64,000 nt of DNA. It comes from Gottfriedia sp002574545 (GTDB lineage Bacteria > Bacillota > Bacilli > Bacillales > Bacillaceae_G). Under the pieces are notes generated by a model. That model made no database searches, was not told where the DNA came from, and saw nothing but the letters and a program-made list of their open reading frames with translations. A program made the position numbers and the translations under genes. Of the stretch, positions 15,006 through 24,368 are shown one piece after another. Each line of letters opens with the position of its first letter. Positions within the stretch are counted from its first letter, which is position 1. The stretch lies in the NCBI GenBank assembly GCA_052180195.1, contig CP197469.1; one strand, 5' to 3'.

Positions 15006-17393
15006 ATGGCAAGACCGTCTTATTGGAAAGTATTATCGAGTGTTACAATTGCTTCAGCATTAAGTATGTCCATTTTTTCAGCGGGAGTTACTTCAAAAGC
15101 AGCAATTCCTACTGAAAGTGAAAGCAAGCAAGTACTAGAAAGTCCTTATTTAGATTTAAATGTAGTGGATGAAGAAAGATTAGAAAAAGCCTTAAGAGAC
15201 AGAGGCGTGATCAAATCATCTGATAGCTCTAAAGTAGCTAAAGAAAAAGTACAAGCATACATAAAAGAAAAACAAGGTGCATATAAAGAGAAAGTTAAAG
15301 CACAATCAGATGCAAAAATTGCTGATAAACAAAGAGAAACATTGGAAAAACGTAAAGCTCAACTTTTAAAACAATTAAATAAAGGCCATGGAAACTATAA
15401 AAAAGGCAAACCAAACGGTGTAGTAAAAGTTGATCCTGCAAAACAAGCTGGCTATAACGGCGGAGTTCGTGAAGATAAAGTATTAGTCATCTTAACTGAG
15501 TTTGCTGATTTCAAACATAACAATATAGATAAACAAGATGGGTATATTTATACTGAAGATTTCAGTAAAAAGCATTACGAAGATATGCTTTTTGGAGATA
15601 AAGATTTTACTTTAAACGATGGCTCTAAAATAAAAACGTTTAAACAATTTTATGAAGAACAATCAGGTGGAAGTTATACTGTAAAAGGTACAGTAACAGA
15701 CTGGTTAACAGTTTCTGGAAATGCAGCTGATTATGGTGATGATAACCCAACTGGTGGACATGATAATCTTGCACCAAAAGGTCCACGTGATCTTGTTAAG
15801 GAATCATTACGAGCAGCAATCAATTCAGGTATTAATTTAGCTGATTTTGATGATTTAGATATTTATGACCTTGATGGTGATGGTAATATTAATGAGCCGG
15901 ACGGATTAGTCGATCACTTAATGGTTCTTCATGCTGGAACAGGTCAAGAAGCTGGTGGAGGTAAATTAGGTGATGATGCAATTTGGTCACATCGTTGGAC
16001 TTTAAATGGAGTAACTCCTTTCGCAGGGACAGAAGCAAAAGTTCCATACTGGAATGGAATGATGGCTGCATATGATTACACAATCGAGCCAGAAGATGGA
16101 GCAGTTGGTGTATTTGCTCACGAGTTTGGTCATGATTTAGGATTACCAGATGAGTACGATACTCAGTATACAGGTAATGGGGAGCCAGTTGCTTCTTGGT
16201 CTGTTATGAGCGGTGGTAGTTGGAACGGTGCAATCGCTGGAACAACACCTACAAGTTTCTCACCACAAAACAAAGAGTATTTCCAAAAAACAATGGGTGG
16301 AAACTGGGCAAATATGACTGAAGTAGATTATAAAGATATTGATGAAAAAGGTATTGCTGCTATTATCGATCAAAGTGTTACTAAATCAAATAATCCAGCG
16401 ATCGTAAAGGTTAACTTACCTAAAAAAGAAGTGAAAAGTAAAATCCAACCTCAATTTGGTGCAAAGTATTACTATAGTACAAAAGGCGATGACCTCCATA
16501 CTACAATGACTTCACCAGTATTTGATTTAACAGCAGCTACAACTGCAAGCTTTGCTGTAAAAGCAAACTATGAGGTTGAATATGATTACGATTATGTATA
16601 TGTAAATGTATTAGATGCAACAACTGGTGCTAAACTTGCAACAATTGATACGATTGGTGATGAAAATACAGCAGGCGGACTTGAAACTTCTAAAGGACTT
16701 TGGGTAGATAAAGTTTATGACTTATCTGAATTCAAAGGAAAGAATGTAAAAGTTCAGTTTGAATATGTTACAGATGGTGGACTAGCTCCTGAAGGATTTG
16801 CTTTCGACGAAGCAAAATTAACTGTTGACGGTGCAGTTAAATTTACTGATGGTGCTGAAGGAACTCCAGCATTTACATTAGACAAAGCAACTGTATCTAA
16901 TGGTACTGATTTTAAAGATCACTACTACTATTTAGAGTGGAGAAACTATGTTGGCTCTGATAAAGCATTAGAATATTCACGCGGAGTTAAGTATAATACT
17001 GGTTTAGTAGTTTGGTATGGTGATGATAGCTACACAGATAACTGGACAGGTGTTCACCCTGGTGAAGGTTTCTTAGGTGTTGTAGATGCTCATCCAGAGG
17101 CTATTGTTGGTGCATTAAATGGTAAACCATCAGTATCACAAAGTACTCGTTACCAAGTAGCTGACGCTGCTTTCAGTTACGACAAATCACCTGAATTTTA
17201 TATTAATTCACCATCTCGTGGAATCTTTGACTATGATGGACTACCTGGTGTAACAGAATTTGATGATTCTAAAAGTTACCAAAATGCTTTAATTCCTGAT
17301 GCAGGAAGAAAAGTGCCTAACTTCGGATTAAAATTCCAAGTAATTGGGGAAGCAAAAGATAATTCAGCTGGTGCTGTTTGGATTCATAAGTAA
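15006..17393 (+). CDS. inhA: Immune inhibitor A, secreted M6 metalloprotease
   Basis: The 795-residue preproprotein starts MARPSYWKVLSSVTIASALS, a signal peptide ending near SKAA. A Lys/Glu-rich propeptide follows (about 35-150). The zinc motif HEFGHDLGLPDEYD lies at about residue 372 and gives the M6 HExxHxxGxxD signature. Further C-terminal is a MAM-like beta domain (YDYVYVNVLDATTG) and a terminal region ending in VGEAKDN-type sequence. InhA degrades host antimicrobial peptides and matrix proteins and cleaves exosporium and secreted proteins in the Bacillus cereus group. I chose ATG 15006 because AAAGGGGTG stands just before it; an upstream ATG at 14937 has no ribosome binding site and would bury the signal peptide. 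Confidence 0.95.
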   Translation: MARPSYWKVLSSVTIASALSMSIFSAGVTSKAAIPTESESKQVLESPYLDLNVVDEERLEKALRDRGVIKSSDSSKVAKEKVQAYIKEKQGAYKEKVKAQSDAKIADKQRETLEKRKAQLLKQLNKGHGNYKKGKPNGVVKVDPAKQAGYNGGVREDKVLVILTEFADFKHNNIDKQDGYIYTEDFSKKHYEDMLFGDKDFTLNDGSKIKTFKQFYEEQSGGSYTVKGTVTDWLTVSGNAADYGDDNPTGGHDNLAPKGPRDLVKESLRAAINSGINLADFDDLDIYDLDGDGNINEPDGLVDHLMVLHAGTGQEAGGGKLGDDAIWSHRWTLNGVTPFAGTEAKVPYWNGMMAAYDYTIEPEDGAVGVFAHEFGHDLGLPDEYDTQYTGNGEPVASWSVMSGGSWNGAIAGTTPTSFSPQNKEYFQKTMGGNWANMTEVDYKDIDEKGIAAIIDQSVTKSNNPAIVKVNLPKKEVKSKIQPQFGAKYYYSTKGDDLHTTMTSPVFDLTAATTASFAVKANYEVEYDYDYVYVNVLDATTGAKLATIDTIGDENTAGGLETSKGLWVDKVYDLSEFKGKNVKVQFEYVTDGGLAPEGFAFDEAKLTVDGAVKFTDGAEGTPAFTLDKATVSNGTDFKDHYYYLEWRNYVGSDKALEYSRGVKYNTGLVVWYGDDSYTDNWTGVHPGEGFLGVVDAHPEAIVGALNGKPSVSQSTRYQVADAAFSYDKSPEFYINSPSRGIFDYDGLPGVTEFDDSKSYQNALIPDAGRKVPNFGLKFQVIGEAKDNSAGAVWIHK

Positions 17394-17401
17394 TAAGAAA
17401 G

Positions 17402-17440
17402 AATACGAGTCTGATATCATTTCAGATTCGTATTTTTTTT
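17402..17440 (+). terminator. inhA terminator
   Basis: AATACGAGTCTGA, loop TATCAT, TTCAGATTCGTATT, then a run of T. Confidence 0.9.
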
Positions 17441-17477
17441 TTGTTTTTTGACTGACTGACTGATGATGGGGGGAATT

Positions 17478-18541
17478 TGTCTTTTTTACCTGCTATGGGG
17501 AAGGAAATTTCTAGATTTAGCGTAAATAGTTCCCCATGAACTTGTTATGAGGAATAATATTGAAAAACCGGGGTAAATAGTTCCCCATGAACCAGTTAAG
17601 AGGAAGTAATTTTGAAAAACCGTGGTAAATAGTTCCCCATGAACCTGTTAAGAGGAAGTAATTTTGAAAAACCGGGGTAAATAGTTCCTCATGAACCCGT
17701 TATGGGGAAGTAATTTTGAGTATCCGGCGAAGATAGTTCCCCATGAACGCGTTAAGGGGAAGTAATATTCAAGAATTAGCGAAAATAGTTCCCCATGAAC
17801 CTGTTAAGAGGAAGTAACTTTGAAAATCCAGCGAAGGTAATTCCTCATGAACCCGTTATGGGGAAGTAACTTTGAAAATCCAGCGAAGATAGTTCCTCAT
17901 GAACCCGTTAAGAGGAAGTAATTTTGAAAAACCGGGGTAAATAGTTCCTCATGAACCCGTTATGGGGAAGTAATTTTGAGTATCCGGCGAAGATAGTTCC
18001 CCATGAACGCGTTAAGGGGAAGTAATATTCAAGAATTAGCGAAGATAGTTCCCCATGAACCTGTTATGGGGAAGTAACTTTGAAAATCCAGCGAAGGTAA
18101 TTCCTCATGAACCCGTTATGGGGAAGTAACTTTGAAAATCCAGCGAAGATAGTTCCTCATGAACCCGTTAAGGGGAAGTAATTTTGAAAATCTAGCGAAG
18201 ATAGTTCCTCATGAACCTGTTATGGGGAAGTAATTTTGAAAATCCAGCTAAGATAATTCCCCATGGACCTGTTATGGGGAAGTAATTTTGAAAATCCAGC
18301 TAAGATAATTCCTCATGAACCTGTTAAGAGGAAGTAACTTTGAAAATCCAGCGAAGATAGTTCCTCATGAACCCGTTATGGGGAAGTAATATTCAAGAAT
18401 TAGCGAAAATAGTTCCCCATGAACCTGTTAAGAGGAAGTAATTTTGAAAAACCGCGGTAAATAGTTCCCCATGAACCTGCTACGAGGAAGTAATTTTGAA
18501 AATCTAACGTAAATACTTCCTCAAGAACCCTTAATAAATTT
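17478..18541. repeat. Tandem array of ~20 palindromic 52-bp units
   Basis: Units starting TTCC occur at 17530 and then at 17581, 17633, 17685 and every 52 bp on to 18517; only the first interval is 51. Each unit has a 25-bp imperfect palindrome TTCCYCATGAAC-NY-GTTAWGRGGAA and a 27-bp linker ending GCGAAGATAG or GGGTAAATAG. A half-degraded unit precedes (17478, left arm lost) and the last one has lost its right arm. Units 3-7 and 8-12 form a 260-bp higher-order duplication with about five differences. The period is not a multiple of three and stops are frequent, so it is not coding. It lies between the inhA terminator and the tctC promoter. The function is unknown. Confidence 0.95.
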
Positions 18542-18571
18542 CGTCTTCTTTCCCGACCCAATAACAAACTT

Positions 18572-18630
18572 TAGAAAGGCATCTGTTTTCGCCTAAAAGC
18601 TCGCCGATTCGTGGGTTTTCTTAATCGTGG
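18572..18630 (+). repeat. Dispersed hairpin element, copy A
   Basis: GGCATCTGTTTTCGCC is followed by AAAAGCTCG, an imperfect inverted repeat, and GGGTTTTCTTAAT. It resembles stretches at 8890, 43785 and 47452. It may act as a weak terminator closing the repeat array. Confidence 0.4.
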
Positions 18631-18705
18631 TTTTTATGAACAAAATAGTTTTAATGGACTTTACGTATTTAACGTTCATAAAAACTTTTTTCAGAATTAT
18701 TAAAC

Positions 18706-18735
18706 TATAATACTTGTATTAGAAAGCGTTTCCAA
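18706..18735 (+). promoter_or_regulatory. tctC -10 box and cre-like CcpA site
   Basis: TATAAT at 18706-18711 is a consensus -10 box. TAGAAAGCGTTTCCAA at 18720-18735 matches 14 of 16 positions of the cre consensus. It overlaps the expected transcription start, which fits carbon catabolite repression of the tricarboxylate transporter. Confidence 0.6.
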
Positions 18736-18753
18736 AAAGGGGAGGAACTATAG

Positions 18754-19773
18754 GTGAAATTTAAAAAGACTAGTTTGTTTGTAATGACTTCTTTAATTGC
18801 TGTAAGTCTAGCTGCATGTAAAAGTAATAGTGTATCAACAGGAAGCAATAACTCTTCTTATCCTAATAAGGCAATTTCGGTTGTAGCACCATCAGGAGCT
18901 GGCGGCGGATGGGATTTGACAGCTAGGTCGTTCACTAAAGTTTTAAGTGAAACAAAACTTGTTAAAGAACCTATGACTGTAGAAAATAAACCAGGTGGTG
19001 GCGGTACAGTATTCATGGCTGAGTATGCTACACAGGATATTGCCAATAATGAAAAATTATTCGTAAATTCACCACCTATCATTATTAACAACTTGAAAAA
19101 AGAGGGGAATAGTCCTTACGGCTATAAAAATAGTACACCTTTAGCTCAGTTAACAAAGGATTATGGTGCAATTGTTGTAAAAGCTGATTCTAAGTATAAA
19201 GATTTAAAATCACTTTTAGATGATATTAAAAAGAATCCGAAGAAGATTACTTTAGCTGGAGGGTCTGCTCCAGGGTCTATGGATCATTTGATTGGAATTT
19301 TACCAGCTTATAAATACGGTATTGATCCTACGAAAATTAAGTATGTATCCTATGATGGTGGCTCAGAGGCAATCACAGCATTATTAGGTAATAATGCAGA
19401 TGCCATTTCGACTGATATTTCTAGTACGCTTGAGTTTGTTAAATCAGGTAAAGTTAAAGTTTTGGCAGTAACATCACCAGAGCGTTTGCAAGGGGATGTA
19501 TTATCTAAGTTTCCAACAGCTAAAGAACAAGGAATAGATGCTGAGTTTATCATTTGGCGTGGGGTTTTTGGACCGGAGAAAATGTCGAAGGAAGCATACT
19601 CATATTGGGAAAAAACAATTTCAAAATTAGTTGAGACAAAAGAATGGAAAGAAGAGGTAGAAAAGCAAGGTTGGCAGTCGGAATATAAAGATGGTAAAGA
19701 ATTTAGCTCATTCTTATCAGAACAAGAAACGCAAGTTCAAGATTTATTAAAAGCTTTAGGCATGAGTAAATAA
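18754..19773 (+). CDS. tctC: Tripartite tricarboxylate transporter, substrate-binding lipoprotein
   Basis: The 339-residue protein has a lipoprotein signal peptide with lipobox SLAAC (Cys at about residue 21). The typical TctC opening YPNKAISVVAPSGAGGGWD follows, then TVENKPGGGGTVFMAEYA. TctC captures citrate or related carboxylates outside the cell and delivers them to TctA/TctB, driven by the ion gradient. The start is GTG at 18754 with GGGGAGGAAC upstream. It heads the tctC-tctB-tctA operon under a cre-like site. A CitST-like two-component system follows, supporting a citrate/tricarboxylate role; the exact substrate is not determined. Confidence 0.93.
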   Translation: MKFKKTSLFVMTSLIAVSLAACKSNSVSTGSNNSSYPNKAISVVAPSGAGGGWDLTARSFTKVLSETKLVKEPMTVENKPGGGGTVFMAEYATQDIANNEKLFVNSPPIIINNLKKEGNSPYGYKNSTPLAQLTKDYGAIVVKADSKYKDLKSLLDDIKKNPKKITLAGGSAPGSMDHLIGILPAYKYGIDPTKIKYVSYDGGSEAITALLGNNADAISTDISSTLEFVKSGKVKVLAVTSPERLQGDVLSKFPTAKEQGIDAEFIIWRGVFGPEKMSKEAYSYWEKTISKLVETKEWKEEVEKQGWQSEYKDGKEFSSFLSEQETQVQDLLKALGMSK

Positions 19774-19781
19774 CTGAAAAA

Positions 19782-19807
19782 AAGAAGGGGATCATACTCC
19801 TTCTTTT
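19782..19807 (+). terminator. Intra-operon hairpin tctC / tctB
   Basis: AAGAAGGGG pairs with CTCCTTCTTTT. It is short and probably leaky, reducing tctBA relative to the binding protein. Confidence 0.55.
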
Positions 19808-19827
19808 CCATTATTGAACATAATGAG

Positions 19828-20289
19828 GTGAGATATATGAATAAAAAATTTGATCGATTAGCAGCTATCATTTTTCTTATTACGGGTATTACTTTTATTT
19901 TAGAGAGTCGAAGTATAGCAGCCACTGCCTATGGAAGTGTAGTTGGTCCGAACGTTTTTCCTTTTATGCTTGGCTGTGCGCTTTCTTTATTAAGTTGTAG
20001 GTTATTTTACGAAACATTTTCTTATAAGGAAAAAGAAAAGGAAGCAGTTCAATATCATTATAAGCAATTTTTTATTATCCTAATTTCAGCAATTCTTTAT
20101 GCACTTTTACTTGAGAAAATCGGTTTTATTATTAGTTCATCTTTATTCCTAATTGTTGCCATTCAAACAATGGAGCGCGGTAACCGGATAAAATCTCTTT
20201 CAATTTCATTAGGTTATTCTTTCATTATTTATTTTATTTTTGTGGATGTTTTAAAAGGTACGTTACCTGTTTGGTCAATCTGGTTTTAA
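19828..20289 (+). CDS. tctB: Tripartite tricarboxylate transporter, small membrane subunit
   Basis: This 153-residue protein has four predicted helices: about 8-25, 40-58, 74-95 and 128-148. The TctB family pattern SVVGPNVFPFMLG sits after the first helix. TctB forms the membrane part with TctA. ATG 19837 is a second possible start; ATG 19828 is close to AGGTGAGATAT, so the true start may be 19837 (MNKKFDRLAA). The gene lies between tctC and tctA, 24 bp before tctA. Confidence 0.88.
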   Translation: MRYMNKKFDRLAAIIFLITGITFILESRSIAATAYGSVVGPNVFPFMLGCALSLLSCRLFYETFSYKEKEKEAVQYHYKQFFIILISAILYALLLEKIGFIISSSLFLIVAIQTMERGNRIKSLSISLGYSFIIYFIFVDVLKGTLPVWSIWF

Positions 20290-20313
20290 GAAAAAAGAAG
20301 GGAGAGTATTAAC

Positions 20314-21840
20314 TTGAGTACTTTTCAATATTTAATGCAGGGGTTTGAAACTGCATTTACATGGTATAACTTATTGTTTGCTTTTGCTGGTGTATTAATT
20401 GGTACAGCAGTAGGGGTATTACCTGGTATTGGGCCAATGAGTGGTGTCGCTCTATTAATACCTGTTACTGCTTCGGTAACTGGTTTTTTAGGACCTGAGC
20501 AAGCAGCAGGCAGTGCAATTATTTTATTAGCTGGTGTATATTATGGGGCTATGTATGGTGGTTCTACTACATCAATTCTATTAAACACTCCGGGGGAATC
20601 TTCCTCGGTAGTGACGACTTTAGATGGCTATCAAATGGCCAAAAAAGGTAGAGCGGGAAGTGCTTTGTCAATCGCAGCTATTGGCTCATTTGTGGCAGGA
20701 ATCTTTACTCTCATTGCACTAATTGTATTAGCAAAACCATTATCTGCATTAGCAATTAAGTTCGGTCCAGCAGAATACTTTTCATTAATGCTTCTTGGTT
20801 TATGTGCAGTAAGTGGATTAGCAGGAAAGTCAGTAACAAAAGCATTAATTATGACAATCCTCGGACTATTACTAGCTACAATAGGAATCGATTCTGTATC
20901 AGGAGTTTCTCGTTTTACATATGACATTCCTTGGCTTTATCAAGGGTTAGAATTTTTAACAGTGGCTGTAGGACTATTTGCTTTAGGGGAAGTATTTAAA
21001 ACAATTATTGAAAATGAAGCTGAAGATGGCGAGATGGCAAAGATTAATAATTTATTACCTTCTAAAGAAGAATTAAAAGAAAGTGCAGCACCGATCGCTA
21101 GAGGTTCTATATTAGGATTTTTCGTCGGTTTATTACCAGGAGCAGGTGCAATTTTAGCTTCATTTTTTGCTTATATTTTAGAAAAGAAGGTTAGTAAAAC
21201 GCCTGAAAAATTTGGTACTGGTACAATTGCTGGTGTTGCATCTCCTGAGTCAGCAAACAATGCAGCGTCTGGAGGGGCGATGATTCCTTTATTAACTTTA
21301 GGGATTCCAAGTTCAGGAACAACAGCAATCCTAATGGGTGCTTTAATGATGTATAACATACAACCGGGACCACTTCTTTTCGATGAACATCCTGATGTTG
21401 CTTGGGGATTAATTGCGAGTATGTTTATTGGTAATGTTATGCTGATCATCTTAAACATGCCTTTAGTAAAAATATTTGCAAAGATTATACAAACACCAAA
21501 GAAATACTTATTGCCACTAATTGTAGCTATTTCAATATTTGGTGTTTATGCTGTACAAGTATCAGTAAATGATTTACTTCTATTAATAGCATGTGGTATT
21601 TTCGGATATTTCCTTTCAAAAAATGATTTTCCAATCGCACCACTAGTATTAGGAATCGTTTTAGGTCCAATGATTGAGAATAATTTAAGAAGAGCTTTAA
21701 CTGTATCAAATGGTGATTATCGTATTTTCTTTACTCATCCTATTTCATTAGCATTTTTAATAATTGGATTACTTTGGATCCTCATTCCAATTATTATTAA
21801 AATGAAGGGTAAGGAAGTAGTTATTAATGTAGAAGCTTAA
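20314..21840 (+). CDS. tctA: Tripartite tricarboxylate transporter, large membrane subunit
   Basis: The 508-residue polytopic protein has the TctA signature GTAVGVLPGIGPMSGVALL near the N-terminus and a repeat of it, FFVGLLPGAGAILASF, near residue 270. Other TctA motifs are YGGSTTSILLNTPGE and ASPESANNAASGGAMIPLL. These P-G-x-G-x loops form the transport core in the two-fold repeated fold. The start is TTG at 20314 after AAGGGAGAG. A terminator follows at 21851, after which the sensor kinase gene begins. Length and motifs are complete, so the transporter should be functional. Confidence 0.95.
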   Translation: MSTFQYLMQGFETAFTWYNLLFAFAGVLIGTAVGVLPGIGPMSGVALLIPVTASVTGFLGPEQAAGSAIILLAGVYYGAMYGGSTTSILLNTPGESSSVVTTLDGYQMAKKGRAGSALSIAAIGSFVAGIFTLIALIVLAKPLSALAIKFGPAEYFSLMLLGLCAVSGLAGKSVTKALIMTILGLLLATIGIDSVSGVSRFTYDIPWLYQGLEFLTVAVGLFALGEVFKTIIENEAEDGEMAKINNLLPSKEELKESAAPIARGSILGFFVGLLPGAGAILASFFAYILEKKVSKTPEKFGTGTIAGVASPESANNAASGGAMIPLLTLGIPSSGTTAILMGALMMYNIQPGPLLFDEHPDVAWGLIASMFIGNVMLIILNMPLVKIFAKIIQTPKKYLLPLIVAISIFGVYAVQVSVNDLLLLIACGIFGYFLSKNDFPIAPLVLGIVLGPMIENNLRRALTVSNGDYRIFFTHPISLAFLIIGLLWILIPIIIKMKGKEVVINVEA

Positions 21841-21850
21841 ATTTCTAACA

Positions 21851-21877
21851 AAACTCCTTTAATAAAAGGAGTTTTTT
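21851..21877 (+). terminator. tctA terminator
   Basis: AACTCCTTT and AAAGGAGTT with a short loop and TTTTTT tail. Confidence 0.85.
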
Positions 21878-21907
21878 GATTATTATAAAAATATAAGGAG
21901 AAATATT

Positions 21908-23542
21908 ATGCGTTTACATTATAAGCTAATCATCTTTATTTCTGTTCTCATTTTAGTTATTAGTAGTGTTTTTGAAATAGTATCTCAAGAAATGTTTTTA
22001 AAAAACCTTAAACATGAAAAGGGATTAAAGGCCTTGGCCATTTCTCAAACAGTAGCAAATATGCCAGAAGTTCGTGAAGCATTTTCAAGTGAAAATCCAT
22101 CAGGAATCATTCAGCCAATTGTTGAAAAAATCCGAAAGAAAGTTGGAGCGGAATTTATTGTTGTTGGGAATAAAAATGAAATACGTTATTCACATCCAAA
22201 TTCATTACTAATAGGTCAGAAAATGGTTGGTGGAGATAATGATAAAGTATTTAAGGGACAGGAAATCGTATCCGAATCGACCGGTACACTTGGCCCTTCT
22301 TTAAGGGGAAAAACTCCTATTATTGATGATGATGGTAACGTAATCGGAGTTGTTTCTGTAGGTTACTTAATAAAAGATATCGATCATGAGGCAAATGCTT
22401 TTAGCAAAAAACTAATAAAAAATAGTATTGTTATATTACTACTTGGAATAGGGGTAGCTTTTTTAATTTCGTTTAATATTAAAAAATCGATATTCGGATT
22501 GGAGCCGAAAGAAATTGGAAGGATGTACAAAGAAAAGCACGCTATTTTAGAATCTATTCATGAAGGGATCATAGCGATTGATGAATACGGAGAGATTACG
22601 GTCGTAAATGAAAATGCTCATAAAGTACTTTCTATTCCAAATAATATAAAGCTTAGAGGATTAAAAATAGAAGACATTTTGCACAATTCACATTTGAAGA
22701 AAGTAGTTGAAACTGGTCAGCCAATTTATGATTTAGAGTTTTTAATAAATGAAAAAATAATGATTATTAATTGTATTCCGATCGTTGGAATGAATTCTAA
22801 AATTGTTGGCGCAGTCACTACCTTTAGGGAAAAATCAGAACTGAATAAATTGTTAAATGAACTATCGCAAATAAAAGCATATTCAGAGGGCCTTAGAGCA
22901 CAAGCACATGAATACTCAAATAAGTTACATACAATTTTAGGCTTAATACAATTGGAATCTTATCAAGAAGCGATTGAGTTAATTTCAAAGGAATCAAATA
23001 TAACTCAAAATATTATCCATTTTATTATGGAAGAAATTTCAGACCCAGTCGTTGCAGGACTTCTTTTAGGAAAAATAAGTTTAGCTAATGAGTTAAAAGT
23101 AGATTTTAACATTGATTATAATAGTAGTTTTGCAGATGTTCCAAAAGAAATTAACAAGGAAGATTTAATAACAATTATCGGAAATTTATTAAATAACGCA
23201 TTCGAGGCAGTATTAGAAACAAATAAATCTGAAAAGCTTGTTTCACTATTTCTTACTGACTTAGGTGAGGATTTAGTGATTGAAATTGAGGATAATGCAA
23301 ATGGAATTCCTGAAGAACTAATTAATGAGATATTTGAATATGGAATTTCTACTAAGGAGCAATCTAAAAATTCAGGGATCGGTCTTCACCTAGTCCAAAA
23401 ATTACTCAATAAATTAAACGGACAAATTACTTTTCATTCAAACGAACATGGGGGAACTACATTTATTGTTGCCATTCCGAAACGCCAAAAGGAGAGTAAC
23501 AGATATGATGAAAAAGAATTTAATAGAAGTGTTAATAGTTGA
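21908..23542 (+). CDS. CitA/DcuS-family sensor histidine kinase
   Basis: The 544-residue protein has an N-terminal helix (about 7-25), a periplasmic-type PAS (Cache) domain of about 150 residues, and a second helix (about 173-194). The extracellular domain contains IRYSHPNSLLIGQKMVGG and SVGYLIKDID, typical of the carboxylate-sensing PASp domain. A cytoplasmic PAS follows (about 215-300). The dimerisation motif is LRAQAHEYSNKLHTILGL, with His in AHEYSNKLH, and the ATPase domain has NNAFEAV and NSGIGLHLV. It most likely senses the tricarboxylate carried by the adjacent TctABC. It overlaps the regulator gene by 38 bp. Confidence 0.92.
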   Translation: MRLHYKLIIFISVLILVISSVFEIVSQEMFLKNLKHEKGLKALAISQTVANMPEVREAFSSENPSGIIQPIVEKIRKKVGAEFIVVGNKNEIRYSHPNSLLIGQKMVGGDNDKVFKGQEIVSESTGTLGPSLRGKTPIIDDDGNVIGVVSVGYLIKDIDHEANAFSKKLIKNSIVILLLGIGVAFLISFNIKKSIFGLEPKEIGRMYKEKHAILESIHEGIIAIDEYGEITVVNENAHKVLSIPNNIKLRGLKIEDILHNSHLKKVVETGQPIYDLEFLINEKIMIINCIPIVGMNSKIVGAVTTFREKSELNKLLNELSQIKAYSEGLRAQAHEYSNKLHTILGLIQLESYQEAIELISKESNITQNIIHFIMEEISDPVVAGLLLGKISLANELKVDFNIDYNSSFADVPKEINKEDLITIIGNLLNNAFEAVLETNKSEKLVSLFLTDLGEDLVIEIEDNANGIPEELINEIFEYGISTKEQSKNSGIGLHLVQKLLNKLNGQITFHSNEHGGTTFIVAIPKRQKESNRYDEKEFNRSVNS

Positions 23543-24209
23543 AGATGATAGTAGAATTGCAGAGATTCATCAGCGATTTATTGAAAGAATAGAAGGATTT
23601 AGTGTAATGGGTATTGCAACTAATTACGAAGAAGCAGTTGATTTAATTGAAATTCTCAAACCGCAGCTAGTATTATTAGATGTTTATTTTCCGGATATGA
23701 ATGGCTTAGATTTTTTAAAATGGATGAAGAAACATTCAATTTTGGCAGATGTAATTATGATTACAGCAGCTAAAGAAATTGATTCAGTTAATAAGGCCTT
23801 ACATTATGGGGTATTTGATTTTATTATTAAGCCAGTCATTTTTGAACGTTTAAAAAAGTCTCTAATTCGTTATGCAAGTTATTCAAATAAAGTGAAAAGC
23901 CTACAATTAAAAAGTGCTTATTTGACTCAAGATGAAATAGACGGTCTTATCGGCAAAAATAATTCAATCATTGAGGAGCAAAGTATATATCCTAAAGGAA
24001 TTGATAAACTTACTTTAGATAAAGTGTTATTCGCGATAAAAGAAGTTCATAAAGGAATGACTGCTGAGAATATAGGGCTAGAAATTGGCGTTAGTCGAAC
24101 TACTGCCAGGAGATATTTAGAATATCTAGTATCTGAAGGAAAAGTATTAGCGGATTTAGCGTATGGAACGATTGGAAGGCCAGAAAGAGTTTATTTAATA
24201 AAAAACTAG
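23505..24209 (+). CDS. CitT/DctR-family response regulator
   Basis: The 234-residue protein has a receiver domain with VEDDSRIAE near the N-terminus, the phospho-Asp in VLLDVYFPDMNG (about residue 58), and KPV. A linker and a C-terminal helix-turn-helix follow (GLEIGVSRTTARRYLEYLV). The start is ATG 23505, just behind AAAGGAGAG; it lies inside the 3' end of the kinase gene, so translation is coupled. It probably activates tctCBA. A terminator follows at 24295. Confidence 0.92.
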   Translation: MMKKNLIEVLIVEDDSRIAEIHQRFIERIEGFSVMGIATNYEEAVDLIEILKPQLVLLDVYFPDMNGLDFLKWMKKHSILADVIMITAAKEIDSVNKALHYGVFDFIIKPVIFERLKKSLIRYASYSNKVKSLQLKSAYLTQDEIDGLIGKNNSIIEEQSIYPKGIDKLTLDKVLFAIKEVHKGMTAENIGLEIGVSRTTARRYLEYLVSEGKVLADLAYGTIGRPERVYLIKN

Positions 24210-24294
24210 ATTATTTAAGTATCCTTAATGACTATGACAAACCTAACATTTCTGTAACAGGAATTGTGAAAAATCATGATAGTGGGATCGTCTA

Positions 24295-24320
24295 AGCGCT
24301 TGGTATACAAGCGTTTTTTT
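24295..24320 (+). terminator. Terminator of the tct two-component operon
   Basis: CGCTTG-GTATA-CAAGCG followed by seven T. Confidence 0.85.
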
Positions 24321-24368
24321 ATGATTTTTACAAGTTTATGACAGTGTAAGTTTATGAGAGTTTGGTTT

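Noticed and set aside
17530..18516. Covarying RNA hairpins
   Set aside because: At the variable arm position only 6 of 19 units form Watson-Crick pairs, fewer than expected by chance from the base frequencies, so pairing is not maintained.
17478..18541. CRISPR array
   Set aside because: Linkers between the palindromes are themselves repeated and nearly identical, the period is a fixed 52 bp, and no cas gene is in the window.
17478..18541. Repetitive coding sequence
   Set aside because: A 52-bp period shifts the frame in every unit, and stops are frequent in all frames.
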